64,000 nucleotides of DNA from the NCBI GenBank assembly GCA_029931535.1, contig JAQPZY010000735.1:248001-312000 (forward strand), written 5' to 3'. The position numbers and the translations under genes are program-made. This DNA is from Margaritifera margaritifera (lineage: Eukaryota > Mollusca > Bivalvia > Unionida > Margaritiferidae). The notes under the pieces are model-generated. The model searched no databases. It had not been told where the DNA came from and saw nothing but the letters and a program-made list of their open reading frames with translations. This document shows positions 1 to 9,633 of the stretch, piece by piece. Each line of letters begins with the position of its first letter. Within the stretch, counting starts at the first letter, position 1.

Positions 1-1960
1 GAATGTGAACATATGCAGCCACATGTACATGCATATATCAACGCATGTCATGTTTTAATGTTTAGATTAAAACAAAACATACACTGGTATGGTGATAAAT
101 AATGCACACTGCATTTATCACTCAGTTTTTACAGAAATCAAAGTTCAAACACTAACCATTTTACAAAATTAGTGTCACGAAAACAGCAGAAATATTCTCA
201 CACTCTCAAAGAATTAAAGGCGTGGTAATGGTATTTAACATTTAATAATAAGTATATAAGCAAACACGAAAGGATGGTAATATTGTAAGTTGTAACATTA
301 CATCAACGCAGCTGTGTAATTTGCTCCTTAATGCAAATTTTATGCTCGAATTCATGAGCGGGTCTGTTCATTTGCAAGAATTACACAGCCAAGTCTCGCT
401 GTCATTAAATGATTCCTTGATGCATATTTATGATACCACTGTAGTTTTCATTTTTTACCTAATGAATAGTATGCAGAAGTATCCAAGATTTACCCACATT
501 TTCTATATGCTGTAATATGTTTGTAATATAAATGAAAAGAATAATTGTGACTCGTTAACTTCGTCGTATTATTAAAAGACTATCTGAACTTCAAAATATA
601 TAAAAACGCTGCCAGAATTCTTCGGACCTTTACAATAGTGAAGACAACAAACAGTAAGAAATGTTACTTACCTTAGCAGAGGATATTAATTCCTGTTTCA
701 ATAAGTTTTCTACCCTACAGCCACTTAAACAAAGTGACACAATGTCACTATCACTCAAGTATTCACTAAAATACTTAGTCTGAGAATGACCTAATATGAT
801 TGCCATGATAACAGGTCATAAGTGCACAAGTCTCTGAAAGTCAGTTTCTATAGATAAATCACCACTGAATGTAGCAGCGAAATAATTTTCTCTGATGATG
901 ATGATGATGATTATTGCATTAACGTCGTGTGCGCCCATTCGGGCATGTACGACGATAGACATAATTTTCTCTGGAAAATGTGCCGTTTTTATAGTATACA
1001 ATAACTTTTGATTGGTCACCAACTACTTTTCTTAAGAACAAATCAGACTGGCCAGTTATGTTTGTTTGAATTTAATATAATTGCATATTTCTGCACATCA
1101 TCAGTAATACAAACCGCTAATAGACCTTGTTTGTTTCTTTCTTTCCAATTCTCTGATCCTTCCCGAAATCATGAAAAGTAACTAATTAGGCCTTGAATTT
1201 TCGTCAGTCCGATCAAACTGCGTGTCGGCATGGAATAGTCTTTTATTAAGCAAAACTTCTAAACATCGCCGATTAAAAGAAATTCATACCGCTAATAGAC
1301 GTTGTTTTTTCAATTCACTAATCAAAGAATCCAGTTAATTAGGCCGTTTTAAAATTAATAATAATAATAATGACTTAATAGAGCGCTTCTTTTTTAAAAA
1401 ATCTCTAAGCGCTTTACAACATAACGTTAGCACATAAAGGCATAAAAAAAACAGTTTGCATACAGACAACATATAAAAACATGAAAATATCCCACAAACA
1501 ATATCAAAGACAAATGAATTATTACACACAAAACAACATGAAACATGAATTTACAATACAGTTTCAATCTAACACTAATGGCCAATGGTTGAATGACAAA
1601 TTTATTCTTGCTGATTAAAATGATGTATCTTGAGAACACTCTTGAATGTGATCGTGGTCTCTTTGTGTCTGAGATCAAGAGGCAGTTCATTCCAAAATGT
1701 CATGGAATCGTCTTGTATTAACAAAGTCCCTAATCATCGCCGAATTTATATATTTTTTGCTGCTATCGCAATAATCCTCATGACAAATGAAACGAAAGAT
1801 TAGTAACCCTTTTTATTTAACTTTTCTTTTACTAGCTCTCATTACACTAATCATTCATTAAGTTTATATAATAATAAATAAATTCATCATTAATAGTAAA
1901 GAAAACTGGAAAAAATGAGCAGTACAATTACCCATTCAGATGTGGCATCAATAGTTCAAT
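1..1960. other. Non-coding AT-rich host DNA
   Basis: I see no supportable gene here. Small structures are a (GAT)n tract near 894-911, a (TAA)n tract near 1357-1370, and a diverged direct duplication around 'accgctaatagac' (about 1112-1193 and 1289-1345). Short open frames are isolated and show no recognisable domain. Confidence 0.6.
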
Positions 1961-2034
1961 CATTCTTTATTGGCCGCAGATAGCCGCGATGAGCCGCAGT
2001 TTATTTGGCCGCAAGGTGCCGCAGTTTACACCTG

Positions 2035-2210
2035 TCCTTTAAAAGCCATGGTTCATCAACTAAATATAATAGACCCAGACATTCGCACTGTTATTTTATT
2101 AGTGAACATATTTATTTCAGCAGCAGTAATACCAAAGAAACATTTAAGATGCGTTATGATACTAACTGTGCAACATCTAATGTTATTTATTTGATATACA
2201 CCCCGTAAAT
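2035..2210 (+). pseudogene. Penelope-like element remnant (plus copy)
   Basis: Translation in two frames shows the segment MVHQLNIIDPD and, slightly downstream, TSNVIYLIYT. The same two blocks occur in the same order on the minus strand at 3845-3478, where the second block continues into a GIY-YIG-like stretch. Conservation at protein level between two inverted diverged copies argues that both derive from a coding transposon. The TSNVIYLI block resembles the start of the GIY-YIG endonuclease of Penelope-like elements. Frameshifts show it is dead. Confidence 0.4.
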
Positions 2211-3075
2211 TGAATACAGTATCCTACATATATATAATAGCTCATCTCCCAGGGTGAACAACCGGATTTCCTTCAGCTTTATTCGCTGAATGCTAACTGC
2301 TAAGCATGCACAGCATTGCCTCTAGTGAGCTGAGGCGTTTCATTCATAGTGAAAGTAAAACTATACCCGCCAACGGAAGCGGTGTAGTTCTTATTTATAG
2401 GTAGAACATATGTAAAGAAATAGAGACAAAGAGTTTTATTTCCCTTTAAATATGTTTAATTTAGTAAATATTATGAATCTATCAATGAAGATTATAAATA
2501 ATCTATAATTAGAACTTTTCAAATGTGTCTGACAGTATCCAAATGGTGAATCCATAGACGTTCGATTTCAGAATTAATGCTGAATTTTGCCCCTTTGAAC
2601 AATTATTGTACAAAGATTTTAAGATTGTAACATTTTATAATATCAGACTTTAAAATTAAAAATATTGAAATTAATTTTATTATTTTGATAAATAAATAGT
2701 TCAAATGAAACACCGTAGAGCCGATATTACATTTTTAAATTGTACAATACTTTTGAATTTATATTTTTGTAACTTTTCTACAAATAATAAAATAAAATTA
2801 TAAAATTTCAGTTCTTTTGTTATTGGTTAGGAAATTTTCATTATATTTACAACAGTAGGGAAAAAGAAAGGACCAGACTGCTGTATCTATAACGAAAGTT
2901 GCAGCTGAGAAATAAAAATGACCAAAAGCCTTGTAAGCAAAATACTTTAGAGCGGGCTCAGCCCAACTAAACCAGACTTCTTTGAGTGTGTGTTTCTGAC
3001 ATACCAAAAAGCGGTGTTTTTGTTTTTAATATATATATATATCATGTACATTTTTTTTGTGGATACATTTTTGCA
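2211..3075. other. Non-coding AT-rich stretch
   Basis: No gene or clear repeat boundary is visible. A (TA)n tract occurs near 3031-3042. Confidence 0.5.
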
Positions 3076-3725
3076 TCTGTTATCATGTAAATATGACAAT
3101 CAAATTATGGAAATAAAAAGAGCTCTGCATTGCTGAGGTTACGTTTTAGAAGTAGAAATACCTCCAAAACGTTGTAGGCAAAATATTTTGAAGTGGGTTC
3201 AAAACCAACCAAACCAGTTGTTGCGAATGTATTTCTGACCCACACCAATAACAATAGAAGTGACCAAATACAATCGATTTTTCAGTCAAGTTCATATATA
3301 ATCTTAGAATTTAAACCTAATGAATATATAGTATCCAGACGGTGAATCAAATATGTTTCTTTTAACATACGTTCACTTTCTGAATTAACAATATCAATTA
3401 CCTTCAACCAAATATATTGTAAATTATAGAAGCTGTCATTAAAGTGTGTGGAGAGACGAAATTAAAAAGATAGATCAATCAAGTTATTTATGTCAAATCA
3501 ATGTTTCTTCATGCGTTTATATACTTGCTGACGGGTTTGTCCGGCATATTTATCTTTACAAGTTATCAAATAAATAACATTAGATGTTTGCACATTTGTC
3601 TGTTATCATGTTATCATGTAAATATCACAATAAAATTATGAAGAAGAAAAAAAAAGAAAAAAAAAAAAAGCTCTGTGTTGCTGAGGTTACGTTTCAGAAG
3701 TAGAAATACCGCAAAACATTGTAGT
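3076..3725. repeat. Diverged direct repeat pair (3076-3183 and 3600-3725)
   Basis: Both blocks contain 'tgttatcatgtaaatat', then 'gctgaggttacgtttyagaa' and 'gtagaaatacc' in the same order and spacing, apart from an A-rich expansion in the second. They look like two copies of one dispersed repeat flanking the Penelope-like remnant. Confidence 0.5.
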
Positions 3726-3845
3726 AATATAACGCATCTTAAGTATTTATTTGGTATTACTGCTACTGAAATAAGTATTCTGATTAATGAAATAACAGCG
3801 CAAACATCTGGGTCTATTATATTTAGTAGCTGATGAACCATGACT
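3478..3845 (-). pseudogene. Penelope-like element remnant with GIY-YIG-like domain
   Basis: On the minus strand the first block (3845-3715) translates to MVHQLLNIIDPD followed by a hydrophobic stretch, paralogous to the plus-strand copy at 2035-2165. Downstream (3600-3485) is TSNVIYLITCKDKY followed by AGQTRQQVYKRMKKH and then a stop. The pattern VIYLI-x-C ... Y-x-G-x-T ... R ... H is that of the GIY-YIG endonuclease at the C terminus of Penelope-like retroelements. The expected second cysteine pair is eroded and a stop and frame changes are present, so this is a fossil. A repeat copy lies between the two blocks. Confidence 0.5.
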
Positions 3846-4471
3846 TTTAAACATTTAAAAACCTTAACTCGTTTAGTATTGAAATATATTGAAATTGTTA
3901 AATTTGATATCAGAACCAACATGCCCTACTCTCCAGTTATATTTTTCATACTTAATAGACATAATTATATTCAATCTTCGCCTCCTATTATTATTTATGT
4001 TTTTGTACATATGTTAAGTTCTTCCATTCAGCTTTATTTCATCAAGTGATGTGCACCTATTGGAATATGTATACATTTACAAGACAACGTAGGTAATAGT
4101 TACCTATCCCTTCTGTAATTAAATTTTTCCTTTTACTTCTGCTTATCTCATACTCTTCTTCATGTGATTATAAAACTTTCCGTATGTACCACTAAATATA
4201 AGACTTTTCTGTCCTTTACCAAACAGTGCCATTACTAGATGTACAGAATAATGTGTTGCAAAATACCCTTCAAAACAAACCATGCGACAAAACTTCTATG
4301 CAACAAACTTAATTCCTTCCTTTTCACTCATTTCATGCATATTAACCTCAGCTACAATTTTGTTACATCATTACTCTTGCGTCCTCTATTTTACTTTTCT
4401 AAAGTACCAACCTTATTCTTGTTATCTTATTGTATTTAGGGCCGTTAAAAATACTATCGGAAGGAGTTCTA
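3846..4471. other. Non-coding stretch
   Basis: No supported feature. Open frames here are short and lack domains. Confidence 0.5.
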
Positions 4472-4495
4472 CCCCCCCCCCCCCCCCCCCCCCCC
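4472..4495. repeat. Poly-C tract (24 C)
   Basis: An uninterrupted run of 24 C residues directly left of the outer transposon end. Homopolymer length may be affected by assembly. Confidence 0.8.
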
Positions 4496-5315
4496 AGTAA
4501 TTGTGCGCGGTATGACTAAAATAAGTAATGGAAAAATGGAACGCAATGGAAATAAAATAAGCAACGGAAAATTATTTTTTGTGTTTAAAATTTTTAAATT
4601 GAAAAAAAATCAAAAGATGTTTTTAATCATCAGATGCATACATATCTGTTTGTACTGCAAAATAGAAAATAGAATTCATTTTCAAAACTGACGCTAATAA
4701 TTGTATGAAACGTGCGCATTTGAGAAAGTACGCAATAGCCGCATGCAAATGAAAATGATCACTTATGAAATAATGTTCATTACCGAATTTTTTCATAGTA
4801 TAAATCTTTAGCGCTATGGAAACAAAGTACGCAATGGAAATGATTTATTTTGTTTTTAAGTGATTTTTTAATTAAGGAAGGTTAACAGAAGGATTTCATC
4901 ATCAGATGCATATTCTACCAGTTATACATAATATAGAACATAATCATGAATGAAAGTTCATAATTGACTTAATTAAATAAATGCTCTACTTTCAACATTC
5001 AATTTAACTTTAACTTTTTTTTTTTTTTGATTAGACAAGGAATTGTGTTACATTATTTTATTATTTCCAAAAAATCTTCTACATTTTTTAAATTTCAGTT
5101 ACACGTATTTGCATAGGTTATACGTATACCCTTTGATATATGATTATATCCATTGTGCCAGACAATTATCCGTTAATTACATTATCGCGCATTTATTTAG
5201 AGTGTTTAATTGGATTAACACCTTTCTTACGGAGGGCACATTTGATCAGTACATCAGTCGGCTTGGTGGTTTTAATAATGATTCTCATTAAGACGCCGCT
5301 ATCTTCAATTCTACT

Positions 5316-5590
5316 ATGTCCTGTCGCATGGTGTACATTTAGAGAAAAAACAATTACATCAGGTAAGTATATGTCCTGGCGCATGGTGTACATTTAGAGA
5401 AAAAACAATTACATTAGGTAAGTACATGTCCTGGCACATGGTGTACATTTAGAGAAAAAACAATTACATCAGGTAAGTATATGTCCTGGCACATGGTGTA
5501 CAATTAGAGAAAAAACAATTACATCATGTAAGTATATGTCCTGGCGCATGGTGTACATTTAGAGAATAAACAATTACATCAGGTAAGTAT
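5316..5590. repeat. Five-copy 55-bp tandem repeat, each with a splice-donor-like CAGGTAAGT
   Basis: Units begin at 5316, 5371, 5426, 5481 and 5536, an exact 55-bp period, each starting 'atgtcctgkcrcatggtgta'. Units are more than 90% identical. Four contain 'atcaggtaagta' or a one-base variant, a strong consensus 5' splice site. No convincing exon precedes it. Confidence 0.9.
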
Positions 5591-6363
5591 AAATATGAAA
5601 TATTTCTCAGTAACCATCCTACTTTTGCATAGTAATCATGGCGAAAAAAGTGTTTGTTATCTGTGTGATGCAAATTGTAGGACGGATTGTTTCTTTTGTG
5701 AGGTATGTGTTCTTCTTTTCATTCGTTTATGTTTATTGCCGATAGAGATGTTCTATTGAATAATTAATTTCATTTAATAGAATTGGCAAGAGTCAATTTT
5801 GATTACAAAGTTTGAGCTATAAAATACTTTAACATTCGAAAATAATTTTTTATATTGACATCGTGATCACAAACCTGGGTCTATCTCTTTTTATTCTTGA
5901 AAGCTGTTCATCTATTTTGCTTGTTGTGGACATTCCTGATTGGAAATAGAACTTGACCCTGTAAGTGAATTTGCGCAATTGTCATCGATTGAACTTTTCC
6001 AGTCTGCTTATATAACTATCACCAAATCTACCATACATCTTGTTGGCAAATGATAATATCTGCTTTCCTTGATGGTTTACATATACAAGCTACTGGCACT
6101 GAGTAAATTACATAAATTACTACACCAAGCTTGACAAACATAAAGTGCGACAAACTTGCGAATGAAACCAATTAAATTTGCATCACATCAGCCCTAAAAC
6201 AGTAATCAAATAATAATTGCCATCAAACTGTGATGAAATAATAATTGCAAGATTAATGACGGAGTTTAGAATTGTATCTTTGATAGTATAATAGAAATTG
6301 TCTTAGAAATGAAACCGGTTTCTAACCCAAATACTTTTGAACTTGCTTTTTGATTTCCTTAGA
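5591..6363. other. Non-coding stretch of the outer element or host
   Basis: No supported gene. A short cysteine-rich frame near 5655-5702, bounded by AG and GT, was considered as an exon and rejected for lack of similarity. Confidence 0.5.
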
Positions 6364-6545
6364 TTCAACAAAATGGATATGTCTATGAATTCAACAAAAT
6401 GGATATGTCTATGATTTCAACAAAATGGATATGTCTATGAATTCAACAAAATGGATATGTCTATGAATTCAACAAAATGAATATGTCTATGAATTCAACA
6501 AAATGGATATGTCTATGATTTCAAAAAACTGGATATGTCTATGAT
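6364..6545. repeat. Seven-copy 26-bp minisatellite
   Basis: Units start at 6364, 6390, 6416, 6442, 6468, 6494 and 6520 (unit 'ttcaacaaaatggatatgtc' plus 'tatgaa'), nearly identical. Confidence 0.9.
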
Positions 6546-6952
6546 TCTTCAGAGAAAAAGTAAAACAACCAATATGTAAGATTGTGCTGCATTGGTAGAA
6601 AATCGCAAAGTACTAGGGCATGAAGTTAGCAATTTTATGGCAGAATAGCTCATATACAGAAACAAGTACTCGTAGTCTAAGAAATTATTCTTCGCCTAGT
6701 GGCTAGGCTACATACATATAAATAGAACCGAGATGAGGGTTTTCTGATATAATTTTGTGATATAAATAACAAGAGTGCATTCACCTTCTTTCCCATTCAT
6801 TTTAACTGGCCTTTCTTGAAACACGGCATTCACTATATACGAACGTTAATTAAATGCTACAAATACATTTGTCTCATAAGTTTCATATTTAAACAGTTGT
6901 TACATATAGGGTTCCCACCCCTGTCATCGTCGTAAACTTAAAGACGTATTTC
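6546..6952. other. Non-coding stretch
   Basis: Nothing supportable is visible between the minisatellite and the inner MITE end. Confidence 0.5.
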
Positions 6953-6978
6953 TTAACTCATTAACCCCTGGCGCCACG

Positions 6979-6984
6979 TTTACG
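6979..6984. other. Polinton target-site duplication, left (TTTACG)
   Basis: TTTACG immediately precedes the left TIR and is repeated exactly after the right TIR at 26339-26344. Six-base duplications are diagnostic of Polinton integration. Confidence 0.95.
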
Positions 6985-7014
6985 AGTAGTTGACGGGGGG
7001 TAAATAGGCCAAAA

Positions 7015-7128
7015 GGGGGCACTACAGGCCTTTACGGGAGTTTAACATGGAGGGGGGCACTTCAGGCCTTTACGGGAGTTTAACATGGAGGGGGGCACTT
7101 GAGGCCAATACGGGAGTTTAACATGGTG
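7015..7128. repeat. Three 38-bp tandem repeats in the TIR
   Basis: Units start at 7015, 7053 and 7091 (each GGGGGCACT..AGGCC....CGGGAGTTTAACATGG). The right TIR carries the same array in inverted orientation at about 26195-26308. Iterated terminal motifs may bind integrase or terminal protein; that role is inference. Confidence 0.9.
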
Positions 7129-7131
7129 GTA

Positions 7132-7243
7132 CCGTAATGTAGTGACGAAGACAACAACGTCTACTACCATCAAAAAGGGATGGAGGGGTGGGGAGGTGTT
7201 TTTGATAGTAGTAGACGTTGTTGTCTTCGTCACTACATTACGG
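7132..7243. repeat. 112-bp hairpin inside the left TIR
   Basis: CCGTAATGTAGTGACGAAGA begins a ~45-nt arm that returns as its reverse complement ending ATTACGG, around a 22-nt G-rich loop. Only one or two arm bases mismatch. The right TIR has the same structure at 26080-26191. This palindrome lies within each TIR and is distinct from pairing between the TIRs. Confidence 0.9.
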
Positions 7244-7273
7244 GGTGGGGAAGAGGGAGGGGAATAGAATTAA

Positions 7274-7307
7274 TCTTTCTTGAAAAAGGGTGGTCCTGAT
7301 AAGGACC
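7274..7307 (-). terminator. Histone-type 3' processing signal A (stem-loop plus HDE)
   Basis: On the minus strand the stem is GGTCCT-TATC-AGGACC (7307-7292), preceded by CCAAC and followed by ACCC, five T and then CAAGAAAGA (7282-7274). This matches the replication-dependent histone mRNA 3' end, including the stem length, the A after the stem, and a downstream element identical to the sea-urchin-type U7-binding consensus. It lies 29 nt after the stop of the gene at 7337-7915. Confidence 0.85.
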
Positions 7308-7336
7308 GTTGGTTTGTTTGTTTTTGGAAGATTTTT

Positions 7337-7915
7337 TTATTTCCTCCAACATTTAGTGAGGAAACCTGGGATGTGAAATTTTTTGTTCTTCTTCTTCTTG
7401 TTCTCTGGTAGCCAGTTGGGATCTCCCATTTGCCTGAACTTGTCCTGGATTTTCATCCAGGACAAATTCAGGCGATGAAACTCTTGTTTCTTCTTCTTTT
7501 CCATTCTTTCCTCTGCCCAAATTTTTTTAATTTTGGCCACCTCCTTTTCCATAACTTCTCTGACTAGAATTTTCGCTGTGAGTAGGGCTATGGCTTCCCG
7601 TTTGGCTGCACTGGGGGGTGGATACAGCCACAAATCTTCAGAGACTTTGTGAAGAAAATTCTCCACCCCTTCCACTAAGTCCAGGGCTTTCTTGAGAAGC
7701 CCTACTCGACAGGGTAGTTGTTCCGAGGTGGTCTTCATGGCTTCCTCCACCATGACTTGATGGACCAGACTCCTGGCATTCTTAATTGCTGTCACTTGAT
7801 TTGAGACAAAGGATAGAGTGGTTGGATATCTCCAACAATACTCTATCCTTTCTACCAGGGACTCCACTCCCACCATCACATCCCAGGCTTCCTGTAGGTT
7901 ATCAATTGTTGACAT
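7337..7915 (-). CDS. Left-arm protein A, internally duplicated, unknown function
   Basis: 192 aa, no recognised family. It is built from two related halves: residues about 7-62 and 70-126 each follow the pattern L-x2-A-x-D-x3-GVE...W-x-YP...A-x2-LV-x2-VM-x2-E-x2-K. The single-copy proteins of the right arm (at 24717 and 25716) share the start pattern M-x2-I-x-(N/K)L-x-E, and the first also the LV-x2-VM-x2-E helix, so a small paralogous family sits in both arms. The C terminus is lysine-rich (KKKKNKK), suggesting nucleic-acid or nuclear targeting. A promoter module (7959-8000) with TATA box is ~45 nt upstream and a histone-type stem-loop is 29 nt downstream. Function unknown; a helical DNA- or RNP-binding protein is a guess. 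Confidence 0.8.
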   Translation of the reverse strand: MSTIDNLQEAWDVMVGVESLVERIEYCWRYPTTLSFVSNQVTAIKNARSLVHQVMVEEAMKTTSEQLPCRVGLLKKALDLVEGVENFLHKVSEDLWLYPPPSAAKREAIALLTAKILVREVMEKEVAKIKKIWAEERMEKKKKQEFHRLNLSWMKIQDKFRQMGDPNWLPENKKKKNKKFHIPGFLTKCWRK

Positions 7916-7958
7916 TTCAGATGTTAAAGTGTGAATGGCTGAACTGTGGAAGGCACCG

Positions 7959-8000
7959 CTTTATATGCGAGAAGCGCGGACGTGATGGAAAACATCCCCC
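7959..8000 (-). promoter_or_regulatory. Arm promoter module P1
   Basis: Read on the minus strand: GATGTTTTCCATCACGTCCG, then CGCTTCTCGCATATAAAGC. Two further copies occur at 24603-24640 and 25642-25680, each upstream of an arm gene. The shared core is ATGTTTTCCWTCRCGTCCGC followed at fixed distance by a TATA-like box. Confidence 0.8.
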
Positions 8001-8129
8001 CTTTTTTTCCAAAAAAAAATCCACACACCACACATAACATACATGGGGAGACTATGACAAAACAAAAACAAATATACAAACATATAAAAAAACACACACT
8101 TATATAGGCAATATTGGAAAAATAATTAA
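8001..8129. repeat. Arm spacer, inverted copy of 25230-25350
   Basis: Read on the minus strand it begins CCAATATTGCC and continues through 'aagtgtgtgttttt' and 'catagtctccccat'. The plus strand at 25236-25300 has the same landmarks in the same order. This extends the inverted symmetry of the element more than 1 kb inside the TIRs, though more diverged. Confidence 0.7.
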
Positions 8130-8165
8130 TCTTTTCTTGAAAAATGGGTGGTCCTAAAAAGGACC
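8130..8165 (-). terminator. Histone-type 3' processing signal B
   Basis: On the minus strand: AAAACGGTCCTTTTTAGGAC begins the signal, i.e. stem GGTCCT, loop TTTT, stem AGGACC (8165-8150), then ACCCA, five T and CAAGAAAAGA (8139-8130). This is close to a textbook metazoan histone 3' end. It lies 35 nt after the stop codon of the 76-aa frame at 8201-8431. Confidence 0.88.
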
Positions 8166-8200
8166 GTTTTGGTTTTTGTTGTTGTTGTTGTTGTTGTTTT

Positions 8201-8431
8201 TTAACAACAGGAGCATCTCCTAGAGGGTTTTCTTCTTAAACTTCTTCGGACTTCGGGCCCATACAGCAAAACCCTCTTTAGACAGCCTTGTCTCTCCACA
8301 TAAGTCTGTCTATACCATGTAGCTGTGTCTGTAATTTTTGTTTTAGCCCATGAAGCTTTTACATACATAAGGAATGCTGGATTAAACAGCATTCCTGAAA
8401 CAATGTTGGAGGATTCCACACTAACCCACAT
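8201..8431 (-). CDS. Left-arm protein B, small basic C-terminus, unknown
   Basis: 76 aa, no family recognised. The C-terminal third is strongly basic and ends with three cysteines (RRSLRRKPSRRCSCC), as in small DNA-condensing or nuclear proteins. Support for it being real comes from context: a TATA-like box on the minus strand (8494-8503) ~65 nt upstream of the ATG, and a near-perfect histone-type stem-loop and HDE 35 nt after the stop. It is divergent to the gene at 8670. It is not a core histone by sequence. Confidence 0.6.
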   Translation of the reverse strand: MWVSVESSNIVSGMLFNPAFLMYVKASWAKTKITDTATWYRQTYVERQGCLKRVLLYGPEVRRSLRRKPSRRCSCC

Positions 8432-8493
8432 GATTTGTTTTTAGGAGTGGTCTTGGAGAAAAAACCGGTGAAGCTTTTATGAAACCAGCGGTT

Positions 8494-8622
8494 GTATATA
8501 TACCTTACGATCGGATTGAAATGGATCCAAATCAACTACCAATCCAAACACGCGTTACAAGTCGGTTCGGTTTTCTTCCAATGGGTAGAGAGCGGAGGTG
8601 TGACGTCATCTCGGGTATAAAG
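8494..8622. promoter_or_regulatory. Divergent promoter between arm genes B and C
   Basis: Minus-strand TATA-like GTATATATAC at 8494-8503 serves the gene ending at 8201. Plus-strand TATAAAG at 8616-8622 lies ~48 nt upstream of the ATG at 8670. A perfect TGACGTCA (CRE/ATF-type) site is at 8601-8608. Another TGACGTCA occurs in the right arm at 25588-25595. The divergent layout is like that of histone gene pairs. Confidence 0.65.
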
Positions 8623-8669
8623 GTATCGTAGCGTTCGTAGGGGGTTTATTACTTTTTTCGACAGCCTTC

Positions 8670-9335
8670 ATGGAGACTGGAAAGACAAGTACTACATCAA
8701 TGTATTGGAGTGATCCTGCAACGATAATGAATGCTGCGGCATTATTGAACTTCCGGCCGGAAGACTTTGATTTAGATTTACTAAATCAAGAGTTTGACAA
8801 TACTGCTACTACTACTACTACTGCTACTACTGTACCAATGGTGGATGATTTTAAAAGAAGACAAATGGAAGAGATGGAAAATTTTGTAAAAAAGCAACGG
8901 GAAGAGGAAGAAATGTTTCTTCTTCTTCAACAACAACAGAAAGAAGAAGAAGAGAGAAGAAAACAAAGTGAGGAAGAAGAAATCAGACAACAACAACAGC
9001 AGCAGCAGTTACAAGAGGAGGAGAAGAAGGAAACAGGAAAGGAAAGCATCAGTTTTCAAGAAAGAACTGTAAGTCTGATGGAAGAGATATTATATGAGTT
9101 AAAATGGTTGACCAATGTCTATAAGTATTCTTTAACTCATCAACCACCTAAACGGAAAAGACCATCACGGGCTAAACAACATTCTTCTTCTAAGCCTTCC
9201 AGTGTTAGTGAGATACCACCACCACCAACACCACCAGTGACTACCACCATAATGAAAACGCCATCAGTAGCAGCAGCATTAAGAGGATATGGATTGGGTC
9301 GTGGTAAAGGACTACGGCATTTGAAGTTAATTTGA
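8670..9335 (+). CDS. Left-arm protein C, coiled-coil Q/E-rich with NLS
   Basis: 221 aa. An acidic N-terminal part is followed by a long charged coiled-coil (about residues 60-135) with Q and E runs from CAG/GAA microsatellites, then a basic PKRKRPSRAK motif that looks like a nuclear localisation signal, proline-rich PPPPTPP, and a glycine/arginine tail. No enzymatic domain is visible. It has its own TATA box and CRE-like site, and a histone-type stem-loop 37 nt after the stop. A nuclear scaffold or transcription-related role is plausible but unproven. Confidence 0.8.
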   Translation: METGKTSTTSMYWSDPATIMNAAALLNFRPEDFDLDLLNQEFDNTATTTTTATTVPMVDDFKRRQMEEMENFVKKQREEEEMFLLLQQQQKEEEERRKQSEEEEIRQQQQQQQLQEEEKKETGKESISFQERTVSLMEEILYELKWLTNVYKYSLTHQPPKRKRPSRAKQHSSSKPSSVSEIPPPPTPPVTTTIMKTPSVAAALRGYGLGRGKGLRHLKLI

Positions 9336-9372
9336 AAGTTTTGTTTTGAAACCAAAAACAAAACAACCCAAC

Positions 9373-9415
9373 GGTCCTTTTAAGGGCCCCCCCCCCCAGA
9401 TTTATAGAAAAGAAA
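9373..9415 (+). terminator. Histone-type 3' processing signal C
   Basis: CCCAAC precedes the stem GGTCCT-TTTA-AGGGCC (9373-9388; one G-T wobble at the third pair), then a C run in place of ACCCA and a purine-rich AGAAAAGAAA (9406-9415). The C run probably arose by expansion of the ACCC tail. Confidence 0.75.
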
Positions 9416-9633
9416 TCAAATTGCCAAAAAAAATCAAGTTAAAACTTTTAAAAAATCCCACCATAGTACAAGTGTGAGTGCTTGAATGCGTGCATTTCTA
9501 CTCTAAAACAAAATAACACAAAACCACTTACTTTTTTCTCTCCAGTCTGGTGTATTCATCCAATTTTTTTACAAAACATTTCAGCAATATAACATATAAC
9601 ACCAACAAAAAAAAACACACAAGAAAACAAAGT
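9416..9633. other. Intergenic A/T-rich spacer
   Basis: The convergent spacer between gene C and the zinc-knuckle gene. No stem-loop serves the minus-strand gene on this side. Confidence 0.5.

Larger units (their letters stand above)
6985..7335. repeat. Polinton left terminal inverted repeat
   Basis: Matches the reverse complement of 25988-26338 with only a few substitutions and small indels. In order inward it holds a G6 tract, three 38-bp repeats, a 112-bp hairpin, a G-rich tract able to form a G-quadruplex (7243-7262), and a histone-type processing signal read on the minus strand. Confidence 0.95.

Noticed and set aside
4282..4500. Frame ending in a proline run
   Set aside because: The proline run is simply translation of the poly-C tract.
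5640..5705. Cysteine-rich exon bounded by AG and GT
   Set aside because: Too short, no similarity, and it lies within transposon-derived sequence.
8201..8431. Protein B as a divergent histone, given its histone-type 3' end
   Set aside because: No histone-fold motif can be read; only the basic C terminus is suggestive.
8781..8996. Antisense frame of Ser/Phe repeats opposite gene C
   Set aside because: Complement of GAA/CAG/ACT microsatellites within a better-supported coding region.
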